DNA of 64,000 nt from Bacillaceae bacterium (GTDB taxonomy: Bacteria > Bacillota > Bacilli > JACDOE01). Location: positions 561,205-625,204 of the forward strand of contig JACDOE010000001.1 in NCBI GenBank assembly GCA_017656255.1. Direction: 5' to 3'. A program made the position numbers and the translations under genes. Below the pieces are notes generated by a model. It had not been told where the DNA came from, searched no databases, and saw only the letters and a list, made by a program, of their open reading frames with translations. Positions 16,135 to 25,112 of the stretch are shown here, one piece after another (the first letter of the stretch is position 1; each line of letters opens with the position of its first letter).

Positions 16135-17046
16135 TTAATCTTTTTGCGTGGCCAGATAGGAACACAGGTATCTGGCAGGAAGGGTTTTGCCTGTCACACG
16201 CTGCATATAAGCGCCGATCTCTGCCAGTTTATCCAGGTTGATTGCCGTTTCAACGCCCATACTGTTTAACATGTAAACCAGATCTTCCGTGGCCACATTT
16301 CCGGATGCTCCCGGTGCATAAGGACAACCGCCCAGTCCACCCAGGGAACTGTCAAAGGTGGTGATGCCCATATCCATTGCGGCCAGGATGTTGGCCAGGG
16401 CCGTTCCCCGTGTGTCATGAAAATGAAGGGCGATCCGTTCCGGGTCCACCTGTTTGAGAAGAAGTTTGAGGAATGCCTGCACCTGGCGGGGATTGGCAAC
16501 GCCGATGGTATCCCCGATGGATATTTCCTGACAGCCCATCTCCAGCAGGCGGTCAATCACCTTGATCACCTGTTCGGGTGCTACGTCTCCTTCATAGGGA
16601 CAACCGAAGGCGGTGGATACATAGCCACGCACCGGAATCCCCTTCTGCCCGGCGGCTTCGACCACTTCCTGTAGAACCGGATAGGTTTCTTCGATGGTTT
16701 TGTTAATATTGCTTTTGTTATGGGACTGGCTGGCTGACATAAACACGGCGACTTCATCCACTCCGGCTTCCACGGCTCGCTCAAGCCCTTTCATATTGGG
16801 GACCAGGGCACTGTATGTGATACCGGGCTTTCGTTTGATCTCACGAGCTACTTCTACAGCATCGGAGAGTTGTGGGATCCATTTGGGATTCACGAAAGAG
16901 GTGATTTCGATTCGGGTGAGTCCCGTCTCACTCAAATGATTGATAAAAGCAACTTTGTCTTCTGTCGGAATAGGTTGCTTCTCATTCTGTAACCCGTCTC
17001 GCGGTCCTACCTCGACGATCGTTACTTTATCCGGCATATGCAGCAC
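16135..17046 (-). CDS. yngG: hydroxymethylglutaryl-CoA lyase
   Basis: 303 residues of the DRE-TIM metallolyase family: VEVGPRDGLQNE at the N-terminus, the conserved SIGDTIGVANP, HFHDTRGTALAN and the glycine-rich catalytic loop GGLGGCPYAPGASGN with the essential cysteine. It splits HMG-CoA into acetyl-CoA and acetoacetate, the last step of leucine breakdown. The GTG at 17046 lies eight bases after GGAGG; an ATG three codons later is the alternative. It is separated by only two bases from the biotin carboxylase gene. Confidence 0.94.
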   Translation of the reverse strand: MLHMPDKVTIVEVGPRDGLQNEKQPIPTEDKVAFINHLSETGLTRIEITSFVNPKWIPQLSDAVEVAREIKRKPGITYSALVPNMKGLERAVEAGVDEVAVFMSASQSHNKSNINKTIEETYPVLQEVVEAAGQKGIPVRGYVSTAFGCPYEGDVAPEQVIKVIDRLLEMGCQEISIGDTIGVANPRQVQAFLKLLLKQVDPERIALHFHDTRGTALANILAAMDMGITTFDSSLGGLGGCPYAPGASGNVATEDLVYMLNSMGVETAINLDKLAEIGAYMQRVTGKTLPARYLCSYLATQKD

Positions 17047-17048
17047 GT

Positions 17049-18404
17049 TTACTCCCTCCCTTCAGATGAGGCGAGCTGTTTTTGCAGAAAATCCGTGGTG
17101 GTGTTTCCGGCTATAAAATGGGGATGTTCCAGTACTTTTATCAGCATGGGGATGTTATGTTTGATCCCCTCGATTTTGTACTGATCCAGGGCCTTTTTCA
17201 TCCTGTTAATGGCACTTTCACGATTCTCAGCCGATACAATCAGTTTGGCAATCATCGGGTCATAAAAAGGGGTCACGTTATAACCGGAAGTAACACCGTC
17301 ATCAAGGCGAATGCCTTCTCCTGCCGGCGGCTGGTAGTCTTTAATCAGACCCGGCGCCGGATAAAAAGTGTCGGGGTCTTCGGCATAGATGCGGCATTCA
17401 ATGGCGTGACCGGTGGGTTTGATTTCTTCCTGCCGCATTGACAGAGGTTTTCCGGCGGCAATGGCGATTTGTTCGGCGATCAGATCAATGCCATATACCT
17501 CTTCTGTCACCGGATGTTCCACCTGAATACGGGTGTTCATCTCAATGAAGTAAAAATTCTTGTTTTCATCCATCAAAAATTCCACGGTGCCGGCATTAAC
17601 ATATTTAATGGATTCAGCTGCGGCGAGGGCAGCTTCCCCGATCCGTTGCCGCGTATTGTCATCCACAAAAGGCGACGGAGCTTCCTCAATCACTTTTTGA
17701 TGTCGGCGCTGAATGGAACATTCCCTTTCTCCGAGATGGATCCGGTTACTGTGCCGGTCAGCCAGGATTTGAACCTCAATATGTCTGGGATTCGCCACGT
17801 ATTTTTCGATATACATGGCACCGTTTCCAAAATAGGTCTGAACCCGTTTCTGATTGGCTGCAAACGCTTTTCTCAGTTCGGATTCGTTACCGACGATCTG
17901 CATCCCGATCCCGCCCCCTCCTGCTGCGGCCTTCAGCATGACGGGGTAACCGATTTCCTCAGCATGGCTACAGGCTTCATCAACACTGTCAATGGCTTTC
18001 ATCGTACCAGGTATCACCGGCACACCGGCCTGTTTCATTATCCGTCGCGCCACCAGCTTATCGCCCATGGCTTCCATCATTTCCGGTTCCGGACCGATAA
18101 AGGTGATGCCCTTTTCCTTTAACTTCCGGGCGAATAGCGGATTCTCCGATAACAGTCCGTAACCGGGATGAACGGCATCGGCGCCGGATTCGTCCACAAT
18201 CTCCAGGATACGATCGATGTTTAAATAGCTCTGATTCACCGGTGCTGCTCCCAGCAGATAGGTTTCATCCGCTGCTCTTACATGAGGGGCATCCCGGTCT
18301 GCTTCGGAGTAAACGGCAACCGTCGGGATATTTAACTTTTTGCAGGTGTTGATCACCCTCAATGCGATCTCGCCTCGGTTGGCAATCAGGATTTTCTGAA
18401 ACAT
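17049..18404 (-). CDS. yngH: biotin carboxylase subunit of methylcrotonyl-CoA carboxylase (YngH-like)
   Basis: 451 residues covering the biotin carboxylase N-terminal, ATP-grasp and C-terminal domains (ILIANRGEIALRV, AAGGGGIGMQIV, EMNTRIQVEHPVTEEVYGIDL). There is no biotinyl domain; that is supplied by the 70-residue protein at 11681. The length equals AccC-type subunits, but the operon assigns it to leucine catabolism. It is the first gene of the operon, 55 bases after the sigma-54 promoter, with AGGAGGGGG before the ATG. Confidence 0.92.
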   Translation of the reverse strand: MFQKILIANRGEIALRVINTCKKLNIPTVAVYSEADRDAPHVRAADETYLLGAAPVNQSYLNIDRILEIVDESGADAVHPGYGLLSENPLFARKLKEKGITFIGPEPEMMEAMGDKLVARRIMKQAGVPVIPGTMKAIDSVDEACSHAEEIGYPVMLKAAAGGGGIGMQIVGNESELRKAFAANQKRVQTYFGNGAMYIEKYVANPRHIEVQILADRHSNRIHLGERECSIQRRHQKVIEEAPSPFVDDNTRQRIGEAALAAAESIKYVNAGTVEFLMDENKNFYFIEMNTRIQVEHPVTEEVYGIDLIAEQIAIAAGKPLSMRQEEIKPTGHAIECRIYAEDPDTFYPAPGLIKDYQPPAGEGIRLDDGVTSGYNVTPFYDPMIAKLIVSAENRESAINRMKKALDQYKIEGIKHNIPMLIKVLEHPHFIAGNTTTDFLQKQLASSEGRE

Positions 18405-18458
18405 GGCTCCCCCTCCTCACTTGAATGGTTCAATGATTGATTCCATTCATATGTATGT

Positions 18459-18474
18459 TGCAAAAACGATGCCA
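18459..18474 (-). promoter_or_regulatory. sigma-54 (-24/-12) promoter of the leucine operon
   Basis: On the minus strand TGGCATCGTTTTTGCA shows the invariant GG and GC exactly ten bases apart, with TGGCA and TTGCA contexts. It sits between a terminator and the start of yngH, and the operon encodes its own sigma-54 activator. Confidence 0.88.
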
Positions 18475-18477
18475 AAC

Positions 18478-18503
18478 AAAAAAACAGCCGGTGGCGGCTG
18501 TTT
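18478..18503 (-). terminator. terminator of the small gene at 18611
   Basis: On the minus strand AAACAGCCG pairs with CGGCTGTTT and runs into seven T. It isolates the sigma-54 promoter just downstream from read-through. Confidence 0.82.
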
Positions 18504-18517
18504 CATAACGATTCGGG

Positions 18518-18585
18518 GACACACGATTGTGTCATTTTGATATATAGTGTGTCAATATGACACATAATGTAGTGTTTTTGACACA
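18518..18585. promoter_or_regulatory. palindromic enhancer sites for the sigma-54 activator
   Basis: A perfect 17-base palindrome TGTGTCA-ATA-TGACACA (18548-18564) is flanked by a related TGTGTCA half-site at 18528-18534 and a TGACACA half-site at 18579-18585, about 20-21 bases apart, which is two helical turns. GACACA and TGTGTC at 18518-18533 also pair. The array lies 45-110 bases upstream of the -24 element, where activator sites are expected. Confidence 0.72.
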
Positions 18586-18610
18586 GATTCAGTTTCTATT
18601 TGATTTTCTT

Positions 18611-18832
18611 CTAGTCTATTTTATCATCCTGATCCGTCATAGGTAAATCAAACGGCGCGTACCCGAGTAAAAAATTTCCCTCCAGTTCAAGTCGGATCGA
18701 ATCTTTCTTCAGCTGTTCGTCGGACTTCTGTCGGATTCGTTCCATGCCCTGTTCGCTTCGTTTCTTCAGAATCATTTTTCGATAACGGGTTTCAGAAAGA
18801 TTGGGTTCGTCTTTATGACGGTTAAAGTCCAT
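18611..18832 (-). CDS. small hypothetical protein
   Basis: 73 highly charged residues, rich in Arg, Lys, Glu and Asp, mostly predicted helix, with an aromatic stretch NFLLGYAPFDLPM near the end. No membrane segment and no family I recognise. The ATG at 18832 is chosen because AAAGGAGGG lies about ten bases ahead of it; the ATG nine bases upstream directly abuts that site. It is divergent from lexA and ends in the terminator at 18478. Confidence 0.6.
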   Translation of the reverse strand: MDFNRHKDEPNLSETRYRKMILKKRSEQGMERIRQKSDEQLKKDSIRLELEGNFLLGYAPFDLPMTDQDDKID

Positions 18833-18913
18833 CGGCAGCATCCCTCCTTTCTTTATTCTGTTTTGTTTTTAATCCGTTTATCCATCTGTTCCACTATAGA
18901 ATATACGTTCTGA

Positions 18914-18952
18914 GAACGGGTGTTTGTATTTCTGAAGGAGAACTGGTATAAT
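18914..18952 (+). promoter_or_regulatory. lexA promoter with LexA box
   Basis: TTGTAT (18924-18929) and TATAAT (18947-18952) are 17 bases apart. GAACGGGTGTTT (18914-18925), a GAAC-N4-GTTT type SOS box, overlaps the start of the -35. A second imperfect palindrome, CGTTCT-G-AGAACG, lies just before. This fits negative autoregulation. Confidence 0.75.
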
Positions 18953-18990
18953 AAAGTGAAATTAAGTTTAGGGAAAAGCGAGGGGGAAAC

Positions 18991-19614
18991 ATGAAACGTT
19001 TGTCCAAACGGCAGCAGGCCATACTGGATTTTATCAAACAGGAAGTGAGAGATAAAGGATATCCGCCTTCTGTACGAGAGATAGGCGAAGCGGTGGGACT
19101 GGCATCTAGTTCAACGGTTCACGGACATCTGGAACGCCTTGAGAAGAAAGGGCTGATTCGCCGTAATCCCACTAAACCAAGAGCGATTGAGGTTTTGACG
19201 GACGATATGCCTGCTGTGGAACAACACGAACAGATACATATCCGTAAAATTCCGGTTGTCGGTAAAGTTACGGCCGGACAGCCGATTACCGCTGTGGAAA
19301 ACATAGAAGACTATTTTGTATTTCCAGAACATGAAGTCAGTGATGATACGTTTATGTTGCGGGTTCAAGGTGACAGTATGATCAATGCCGGGATCATGGA
19401 CGGGGATTATGTCATCGTCAAAAAACAGCCCGTGGCCAACAACGGTGAGATTGTCGTCGCCATGACCGAGGACGATGAAGCGACCGTCAAACGTTTTTAT
19501 AAAGAGAAGGATCACATTCGTCTGCAACCGGAAAACGACGCCCTTTCCCCCATTATTCTACCCAATGTCACGATTCTGGGAAAAGTGGTCGGTGTTTATC
19601 GCCGGATGCATTAA
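18991..19614 (+). CDS. lexA: SOS repressor LexA
   Basis: 207 residues, the usual Bacillus size. Residues 1-65 are the winged helix-turn-helix ([24 protein letters not shown] in parts). The self-cleavage bond is Ala95-Gly96 in KVTAGQ, with catalytic Ser129 in QGDSM and Lys167 in ATVKRF. RecA filaments trigger cleavage after DNA damage and free SOS genes, including yneA in this window. The gene is preceded by its own promoter and SOS box. Confidence 0.97.
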   Translation: MKRLSKRQQAILDFIKQEVRDKGYPPSVREIGEAVGLASSSTVHGHLERLEKKGLIRRNPTKPRAIEVLTDDMPAVEQHEQIHIRKIPVVGKVTAGQPITAVENIEDYFVFPEHEVSDDTFMLRVQGDSMINAGIMDGDYVIVKKQPVANNGEIVVAMTEDDEATVKRFYKEKDHIRLQPENDALSPIILPNVTILGKVVGVYRRMH

Positions 19615-19698
19615 TTTAAGAAACCATGACAAACACACAGTCAATTCCTTCTTTCCTCACATAAGGTATTAAAACAGGGGTGAAAGGAGGAATTTTTT

Positions 19699-19791
19699 TT
19701 GAGCGGATTTAACGGATTCGGTGACAATGGATTTGCCTGGATCATTGCGTTAATTGTGCTATTCTTCCTGTTTTCGGGGTTTGATGACTAA
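19699..19791 (+). CDS. YjcZ-family micropeptide
   Basis: A 30-residue frame beginning with TTG, eight bases after a perfect AAAGGAGG. The product starts with a Gly/Asn/Phe-rich head SGFNGFGDNGFAW, then a membrane segment IIALIVLFFLFSGFDD. This is the layout of YjcZ/SscA-type small sporulation proteins, which are very common in Bacillales and too short for normal ORF calling. A strong terminator follows at once. The function is unknown beyond links of relatives with the spore coat. Confidence 0.82.
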   Translation: MSGFNGFGDNGFAWIIALIVLFFLFSGFDD

Positions 19792-19806
19792 ATAGGAAGT
19801 GCGGAT

Positions 19807-19861
19807 GGCTTCCACCGGTAAACACGTATTGAAACGGTCCGGCGGAAGCCTTTTTATTTTT
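19807..19861 (+). terminator. terminator after the YjcZ-like gene
   Basis: GGCTTCCACCGG pairs with CCGGCGGAAGCC (one bulge or mismatch) and is followed by TTTTTATTTTT. Confidence 0.85.
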
Positions 19862-19870
19862 GTTTTGACT

Positions 19871-20347
19871 TTAGATGGCCCAGAAAAACCATCCGATCAT
19901 GATCAGTTGCAGGGCTATTTTGATGATTGAACTGCTGAACAGGGCAACCAGTGTTCCCCATGCCACTTTAAAGGCATGGGCGTTTTCCTTTTCCTTGATC
20001 CATTCGATTAAAAAGACCACGAGAAACGGTCCGATCAAGATGCCGACTGGTCCCATAACAAACGGAAGAATCAGAAGTCCGAGGATTGCCCCAAGCATGG
20101 ACCAGCGTGAACCGCCGTATTTCTTTACAAAAACCAGGTTGGCCAGCATATCCGCTCCGATGATGAAAAGCGTGATGATAGCCATCCCCCACCAGAAACC
20201 GGATGGGAGCCCCTGTTCAGCCAGTGTAAATTGATACAATAAAAACCCGCCCCATAATAAAATAGTATCGGGGATAAAGGGGATGATCACACCAACCAGA
20301 CTGGTCAGGAAAAGAATGATAATAATAGCCCATAATAATACGTCCAT
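19871..20347 (-). CDS. DUF456 membrane protein
   Basis: 158 residues, strongly hydrophobic, with about four to five membrane segments. It shows the DUF456 pattern GVIIPFIPDTILLWGGFLLYQF near the N-terminus and the glycine-rich GAILGLLILPFVMGPVGILIGPF in the middle. Related to B. subtilis YqgC. Role unknown. The ATG follows AAAGGAG. It is separated from glnA by a terminator and is probably monocistronic. Confidence 0.85.
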   Translation of the reverse strand: MDVLLWAIIIILFLTSLVGVIIPFIPDTILLWGGFLLYQFTLAEQGLPSGFWWGMAIITLFIIGADMLANLVFVKKYGGSRWSMLGAILGLLILPFVMGPVGILIGPFLVVFLIEWIKEKENAHAFKVAWGTLVALFSSSIIKIALQLIMIGWFFWAI

Positions 20348-20486
20348 ACGGATACTCCTTTATGCTTTATTTTTCTGTCCCCTGTCTTATATACGTTTCC
20401 CGGTACGAGGGGTTTCAACAATTAACCGGCTTATAGGAAAGATATGTGTTGTACCGGATCCATTATACTTTATTCACCAGCATAGC

Positions 20487-20516
20487 AAAAAACCGGGAAG
20501 ATTCCTCCCGGTTTTT
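20487..20516. terminator. terminator after glnA
   Basis: CCGGGA pairs with TCCCGG, extended by A-run and T-run arms on each side, so it can work in both directions. On the minus strand it ends the glnRA transcript. Confidence 0.85.
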
Positions 20517-20532
20517 GTTCGGCAACTTTTTA

Positions 20533-21870
20533 TTAATATGTGGACATGTACTGATCGCGTTCCCAGCGATGAACCTGAGTACGGTACATGTCCCACTCGA
20601 TTTCTTTGGCTTCAATGAAGTGGGTCAGCGCGTGATCACCCATCGCTTCGCAGATGATGGCATCATTTTTCAGCTCGGCCAGTGCTTCTTTCAGGCTGGC
20701 AGGAAGGCTCTTGATTCCCTCTTCTTCCAGCTCTTTTTCATCCATGATATAGATGTTGCGGTCAATGGCCGGCGGTACTTCCAGTTTGTTTTTGATACCG
20801 TCCAGTCCGGCTTTCAGCATGACAGCCAGGGCCAGGTACGGGTTGGCGGACGGATCGGGACTGCGAACTTCAATCCGGGTGCTTAATCCGCGGGATGCAG
20901 GAACACGGATCAGCGGACTTCTGTTCTTGGCCGACCAGGCCACATAGGAAGGTGCTTCATACCCCGGTACCAGACGCTTGTAGGAGTTGACCAGCGGGTT
21001 GGTAACCGCTGTAAAAGAACGAGCGTGCTTTAGAATACCTGCCGTGTACTGAAGCGCTGTTTCACTCAAACCCATTTCGGTACTGGGATCATAGAAAGCA
21101 TTTTCTTTGCCACGGAACAGCGACATGTTGATATGCATACCGGATCCGTTCACACCGAACAGCGGCTTCGGCATGAAGGTCGCATGCAGTCCGTATTTAC
21201 GGGCAACGGTTTTGACGACCAGTTTAAACATCTGGATCTGATCGGCAGCTTTGACGGCATGGGCATATTTAAAATCAACCTCATGCTGTCCGGGAGCCAC
21301 TTCGTGGTGAGAAGCTTCCACTTCAAAGCCCATTTTTTCAAGGGTCAACACGATGTCGCGGCGGCAGTTTTCCCCGAGATCCAGTGGAGCAAAGTCAAAG
21401 TATCCACCTTTGTCGTTCAGTTCCATGGTCGGTTCGTCTTTTTCATCCAGTTTGAACAGGAAAAATTCCGGCTCCGGACCTACGTTCATCGCTGTAAAGC
21501 CCAGCTCTTCGGCTTCTTTCAACACTTTCTTCAGGATCTGGCGGGGATCTCCTTCAAAGGGTGTTCCGTCCGGATTGTAGATGTCGCAGACCATGCTGGC
21601 CACCTTGCCGTCCTCAGAACTCCAGGGGAAAATGGTCCAGGTATCGAGGTCGGGCTGCAGGTACATGTCTGATTCCTCGATGCGGACGAACCCTTCGATG
21701 GATGATCCGTCAAACATCATTTTGTTGTCCAGTGCCTTTTCCAGTTGGCTCAACGGGATCTCCACGTTTTTGATGACACCCATCAAGTCGGTGAACTGCA
21801 GGCGGATAAAGCGAACATTCTCTTCTTCCGCCATTTTCAAAATGTCTTCGCGTGTGTAATTTTTACTCAT
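20533..21870 (-). CDS. glnA: glutamine synthetase type I-alpha
   Basis: 445 residues, the size of Bacillus GlnA. Visible are [18 protein letters not shown] of the beta-grasp end, the metal and glutamate sites [10 protein letters not shown] and [12 protein letters not shown], the [12 protein letters not shown] segment and the ATP-site [18 protein letters not shown] (in parts). No adenylylation loop tyrosine context of the beta type is seen. It makes glutamine from glutamate, ammonia and ATP, and feedback-inhibited GlnA also controls GlnR. It follows glnR by 52 bases. Confidence 0.97.
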   Translation of the reverse strand: MSKNYTREDILKMAEEENVRFIRLQFTDLMGVIKNVEIPLSQLEKALDNKMMFDGSSIEGFVRIEESDMYLQPDLDTWTIFPWSSEDGKVASMVCDIYNPDGTPFEGDPRQILKKVLKEAEELGFTAMNVGPEPEFFLFKLDEKDEPTMELNDKGGYFDFAPLDLGENCRRDIVLTLEKMGFEVEASHHEVAPGQHEVDFKYAHAVKAADQIQMFKLVVKTVARKYGLHATFMPKPLFGVNGSGMHINMSLFRGKENAFYDPSTEMGLSETALQYTAGILKHARSFTAVTNPLVNSYKRLVPGYEAPSYVAWSAKNRSPLIRVPASRGLSTRIEVRSPDPSANPYLALAVMLKAGLDGIKNKLEVPPAIDRNIYIMDEKELEEEGIKSLPASLKEALAELKNDAIICEAMGDHALTHFIEAKEIEWDMYRTQVHRWERDQYMSTY

Positions 21871-21922
21871 GGTTTCCCTCCTGTTTTCTCCTATAAAATA
21901 TGGTATCTATAGATTCTTTCGA

Positions 21923-22327
21923 TTAGTGGAAGAACCGTGACAGTTGTCCTCTAATCAAAGAATTTTCTGCCTGTCTGCCGCCGTGTATGATCTGCTTTTT
22001 GAGAAGCTGGTGCAGTTCATGGTCGGACATTTCCTGTCGCTTCTCTTCTGACTGCTGATCAATGACGGTCTGCTGTTGATCTTCTGTTTTCATCTCGAGC
22101 ACCTGTTTGATGCCGGCGATGTTCAAGCCCTTTTCTAAAAGGGATTTGATCTCAAGCAGGCGGTCCACATCATTAAATGAGAACAGCCGCTGATTCCCTT
22201 TGGTTCGGGCCGGATGAATCAGGCCGTGTTCTTCATAGTAGCGAATCTGCCGGGCGGACAATTCCGTCAGCTTCATCACAATCCCAATCGGAAACAGGGC
22301 CATATTGCGGCGAATCTGATCGCTCAT
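21923..22327 (-). CDS. glnR: glutamine synthetase repressor GlnR
   Basis: 134 residues of the MerR family: FPIGIVMKLTELSARQIRYYEEHGLIHPARTKGNQRLFSF in parts is the DNA-binding domain, followed by a coiled helix and a C-terminal tail that in B. subtilis senses feedback-inhibited GlnA. It represses glnRA when nitrogen is plentiful. A TGTNA-N7-TNACA site lies upstream at 22397-22413. Confidence 0.95.
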   Translation of the reverse strand: MSDQIRRNMALFPIGIVMKLTELSARQIRYYEEHGLIHPARTKGNQRLFSFNDVDRLLEIKSLLEKGLNIAGIKQVLEMKTEDQQQTVIDQQSEEKRQEMSDHELHQLLKKQIIHGGRQAENSLIRGQLSRFFH

Positions 22328-22364
22328 GTTTTTTCCCTCCCATCTCGGAAGTGAACTTGTGTTT

Positions 22365-22413
22365 ATTGTACCATGTCAGGTTACTTTGTCAATAGATGTT
22401 AGGTATATTTACA
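22365..22413 (-). promoter_or_regulatory. glnRA promoter with GlnR/TnrA site
   Basis: On the minus strand TTGACA (22392-22387) and TACAAT (22370-22365) are 16 bases apart. Directly upstream, TGTAAATATACCTAACA (22413-22397) matches the GlnR/TnrA consensus TGTNA-N7-TNACA exactly. Confidence 0.85.
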
Positions 22414-22434
22414 TGAAAAAATTTTAGAAAATTT

Positions 22435-23715
22435 TTATGGTTGTTGCGGGATCTGCAAAAAACCCTTCTGCACCATTTGGTCCAGGGCATATAGCACGCC
22501 AGTTTTGACGTGAGAATAGGTCAGACCTCCCTGCACGAATCCCCGATAAGGCGGTCGTATCGGCCCGTCCGCCGTCAGTTCGATGCTGGCTCCCTGTACA
22601 AAGGTGCCGGCGGCCATGATCACTTTGTCTTCATAGCCGGGCATGTCACTGGGCTGCGGGGTGACGTGGGCATCCACCGGGGAAGCCTGCTGAATTCCCT
22701 GGCAGAATGTGATCAGTTTATCAGGGTCTTCAAAGTCAACGGACTGAATGAGGTCAGTACGCGGGTCGTTCCAGGCGGGGTCTGTCCGGAATCCAAGCCT
22801 GTCCAAAAGCGCTGCTGTAAAAACAGCCCCTTTGAGGGATTCCCCTACAACATGAGGTGCGAGGAAAAATCCCTGATACATATCAAGCAGGGTATGCAGG
22901 GTGGCGCCTCCTTCCGCTCCGATTCCCGGGGCAGCCATGCGGTAAGAAGCCAGTTCAACCAGGTCCCCTCGGCCGACGATATAGCCGCCGGTTTTGGCCA
23001 GTCCTCCACCCGGGTTTTTAATGAGTGAGCCAGCCATGATATCGGCTCCCATCTGGGTCGGTTCTTCCTGTTCGGTAAATTCACCGTAACAGTTGTCTAC
23101 AAAAATGATGATATCCGGTTTGACTTGTTTGATTTCCCCGATCATTTCCTTGATCTGGCTCACTGTAAAAGAAGGTCTTCCTGAATAGCCGCGGGAACGC
23201 TGGATGGCAGCGATACGGGTTCTGTCGCTGATGGCACTTTGGACGGTTGCCAAATCCACCTCGCCGTCCGGGGTGAGTGGAATCTCCTGATAGGTAATGC
23301 CGTATTCCTTAAGCGACCCACGACCATTGCCGCTAATGCCGATGACCTGTTCCATCGTGTCGTAAGGTCGACCGGTGATATACATCAGTTCATCCCCCGG
23401 CCGCAACAATCCGAACAGGCAGATGGCAATAGCGTGGGTCCCGGAGATAATCTGCGGGCGAACCAGGGCCGCTTCTGTTCCGAACACGTCGGCATAGATA
23501 TCCTCCAGGGTCTCCCGGCCGGCATCGTCGTAACCGTAACCGGTGGACGGGGCAAAATGAAAATCACTCACTTCGTGTTTGCGAAAAGATTGCAGGACTT
23601 TAAACTGATTAAAGTCCACCAGTTCCTGAATCTCCTGAAAACGGGGTACGATCTGTTGTTCAATCTCTTTGACGATGGACTTCCATTGTTCTCCATTTTG
23701 AAGCAGGTTATACAT
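22435..23715 (-). CDS. ynbB: methionine gamma-lyase family / aluminium-resistance-like PLP protein (YnbB)
   Basis: 426 residues, fold-type I PLP enzyme. The likely PLP lysine lies in SLIKNPGGGLAKTGGYIVG and the PLP-aspartate region in DIIIFVDNCYGEFTE. It matches YnbB of B. subtilis, conserved next to hflX and glnRA. The family name comes from similarity to Cys/Met metabolism enzymes and an aluminium resistance report; the true substrate is not known. It ends 20 bases after glnR's regulatory region and may be co-transcribed with hflX (24-base gap). Confidence 0.9.
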   Translation of the reverse strand: MYNLLQNGEQWKSIVKEIEQQIVPRFQEIQELVDFNQFKVLQSFRKHEVSDFHFAPSTGYGYDDAGRETLEDIYADVFGTEAALVRPQIISGTHAIAICLFGLLRPGDELMYITGRPYDTMEQVIGISGNGRGSLKEYGITYQEIPLTPDGEVDLATVQSAISDRTRIAAIQRSRGYSGRPSFTVSQIKEMIGEIKQVKPDIIIFVDNCYGEFTEQEEPTQMGADIMAGSLIKNPGGGLAKTGGYIVGRGDLVELASYRMAAPGIGAEGGATLHTLLDMYQGFFLAPHVVGESLKGAVFTAALLDRLGFRTDPAWNDPRTDLIQSVDFEDPDKLITFCQGIQQASPVDAHVTPQPSDMPGYEDKVIMAAGTFVQGASIELTADGPIRPPYRGFVQGGLTYSHVKTGVLYALDQMVQKGFLQIPQQP

Positions 23716-23739
23716 AGTCGGGTTCCACTCCTGTTCCGT

Positions 23740-25038
23740 TTATATCTCTGATTGCATGGCCTGTTGAATCCGTCCATATGCTTCCCGACTCATACGGACA
23801 GTCATGTCCCAGCCAGTCTCTTCTTCTCTGGATTCGATCACTTCTCCGCTCTCATAGAGCTTCGACATCAGTTGTGGCCGTGTGTATGGAATACGAAAAT
23901 GATAGACGGACATACTTTGTTTCAGTAAGTCATCAACGGCCAGAAGCAACCGGTCGATCCCTTCTCCGCTTCGTGCGGACAGATAAATGGTATCCGGCAG
24001 CGGTGCCAGGGCACTGCGTGTTTCCGGGTCAAGCCGGTCGATTTTATTATAGACGGTGATGATCGGGATGTCTTCAGCTCCCAGGTCATGCAGTACCTGT
24101 TCCACCGTTTTCATCTGTTGATGATGGTCGGGGGGGCTGGTATCCACGACATGGATCATGATATCCGCTTCGACCGCTTCTTCAAGTGTGCTTTTGAAGG
24201 CAGCCACCAGATGGTGAGGCAGGTTCTGAATAAACCCGACCGTATCCGTCATCAGCGTTTCTCGACCGGAAGGCAGACGAATCTGACGGGTGGTCGTTGA
24301 TAAAGTAGCGAACAGTTTGTCTTCCGCCTCCACCGGGTTTGCATTTTCTTGACGTGTGTGTTGATAGACGGCATTAAACAGGGTTGACTTGCCGGCGTTA
24401 GTGTATCCGACAATGGACACCAGCGGGATACCGGTCTTCTCCCTGCGGGCCCTGGATAATTTCCGCTGTTTTTTGACCGTTTCCAGTTCTCTTTTGAGAT
24501 CAGCGATTTTATCGCGAATGCGGCGCCGGTCCAATTCCAGCTTTTTCTCCCCGGCACCCCGGGTGCCGATACCTCCTCCCTGCCGGCTCAGTTCCACGCC
24601 TTTACCCGTCAATCGGGGCAGAGTGTATTGCAATTGAGCCAGATCCACCTGCAACATCCCTTCTTTACTGCGGGCGCGCAGGGCGAAAATATCCAGAATC
24701 AGGCGAGTGCGGTCAATTACTTTAACATCGAGTGCGTTTTCCAGGTTGCGGGTTTGCACCGGGGTCAACTCGCTGTCAAAGATGACCATATCCACGTCAT
24801 AATGTTTGATGAGTCCTTCCAGTTCGCGCAGTTTGCCGCTTCCTATATAGGTGGACGGGTCCGGTTTGGGGCGGCTTTGCATCAATTGAGCCACCACCCG
24901 AGCACCGGCTGTCTCGGCCAGATTGGCCAGTTCACGAAAAGAGGACTCGCTTTCTTCTTTACTCTGTTCCGGAAGGTGAAGTCCGGCGAGGACTGCTTTT
25001 TCCTGTTGTTCTTCAAGTTCAAAGGGTTGTCTGTTCAT
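23740..25038 (-). CDS. hflX: ribosome-associated GTPase HflX
   Basis: 432 residues: an N-terminal HflX subdomain with the glycine-rich turn RLTGKGVELSRQGGGIGTRGAGEKKLE (in parts), a helical linker, and a G domain with G1 GYTNAGKS, G3 DTVGF and G4 NKID. HflX binds the 50S subunit and splits stalled or hibernating 70S ribosomes. Same position relative to ynbB as B. subtilis ynbA. A terminator separates it from spoVK. Confidence 0.95.
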   Translation of the reverse strand: MNRQPFELEEQQEKAVLAGLHLPEQSKEESESSFRELANLAETAGARVVAQLMQSRPKPDPSTYIGSGKLRELEGLIKHYDVDMVIFDSELTPVQTRNLENALDVKVIDRTRLILDIFALRARSKEGMLQVDLAQLQYTLPRLTGKGVELSRQGGGIGTRGAGEKKLELDRRRIRDKIADLKRELETVKKQRKLSRARREKTGIPLVSIVGYTNAGKSTLFNAVYQHTRQENANPVEAEDKLFATLSTTTRQIRLPSGRETLMTDTVGFIQNLPHHLVAAFKSTLEEAVEADIMIHVVDTSPPDHHQQMKTVEQVLHDLGAEDIPIITVYNKIDRLDPETRSALAPLPDTIYLSARSGEGIDRLLLAVDDLLKQSMSVYHFRIPYTRPQLMSKLYESGEVIESREEETGWDMTVRMSREAYGRIQQAMQSEI

Positions 25039-25112
25039 GTGTTTTCTATTTCCTCCTCGGGTGTCCGTACCTGTCGCATTCTATTACTTACATCTTAACA
25101 GAATTTCATACA

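Noticed and set aside
17469-18122. 217-codon plus-strand frame
   Set aside because: Antisense shadow of the biotin carboxylase gene.
18611-18841. ATG at 18841 as start of the small gene
   Set aside because: It directly abuts the AAAGGAGGG ribosome site; the ATG at 18832 is correctly spaced.
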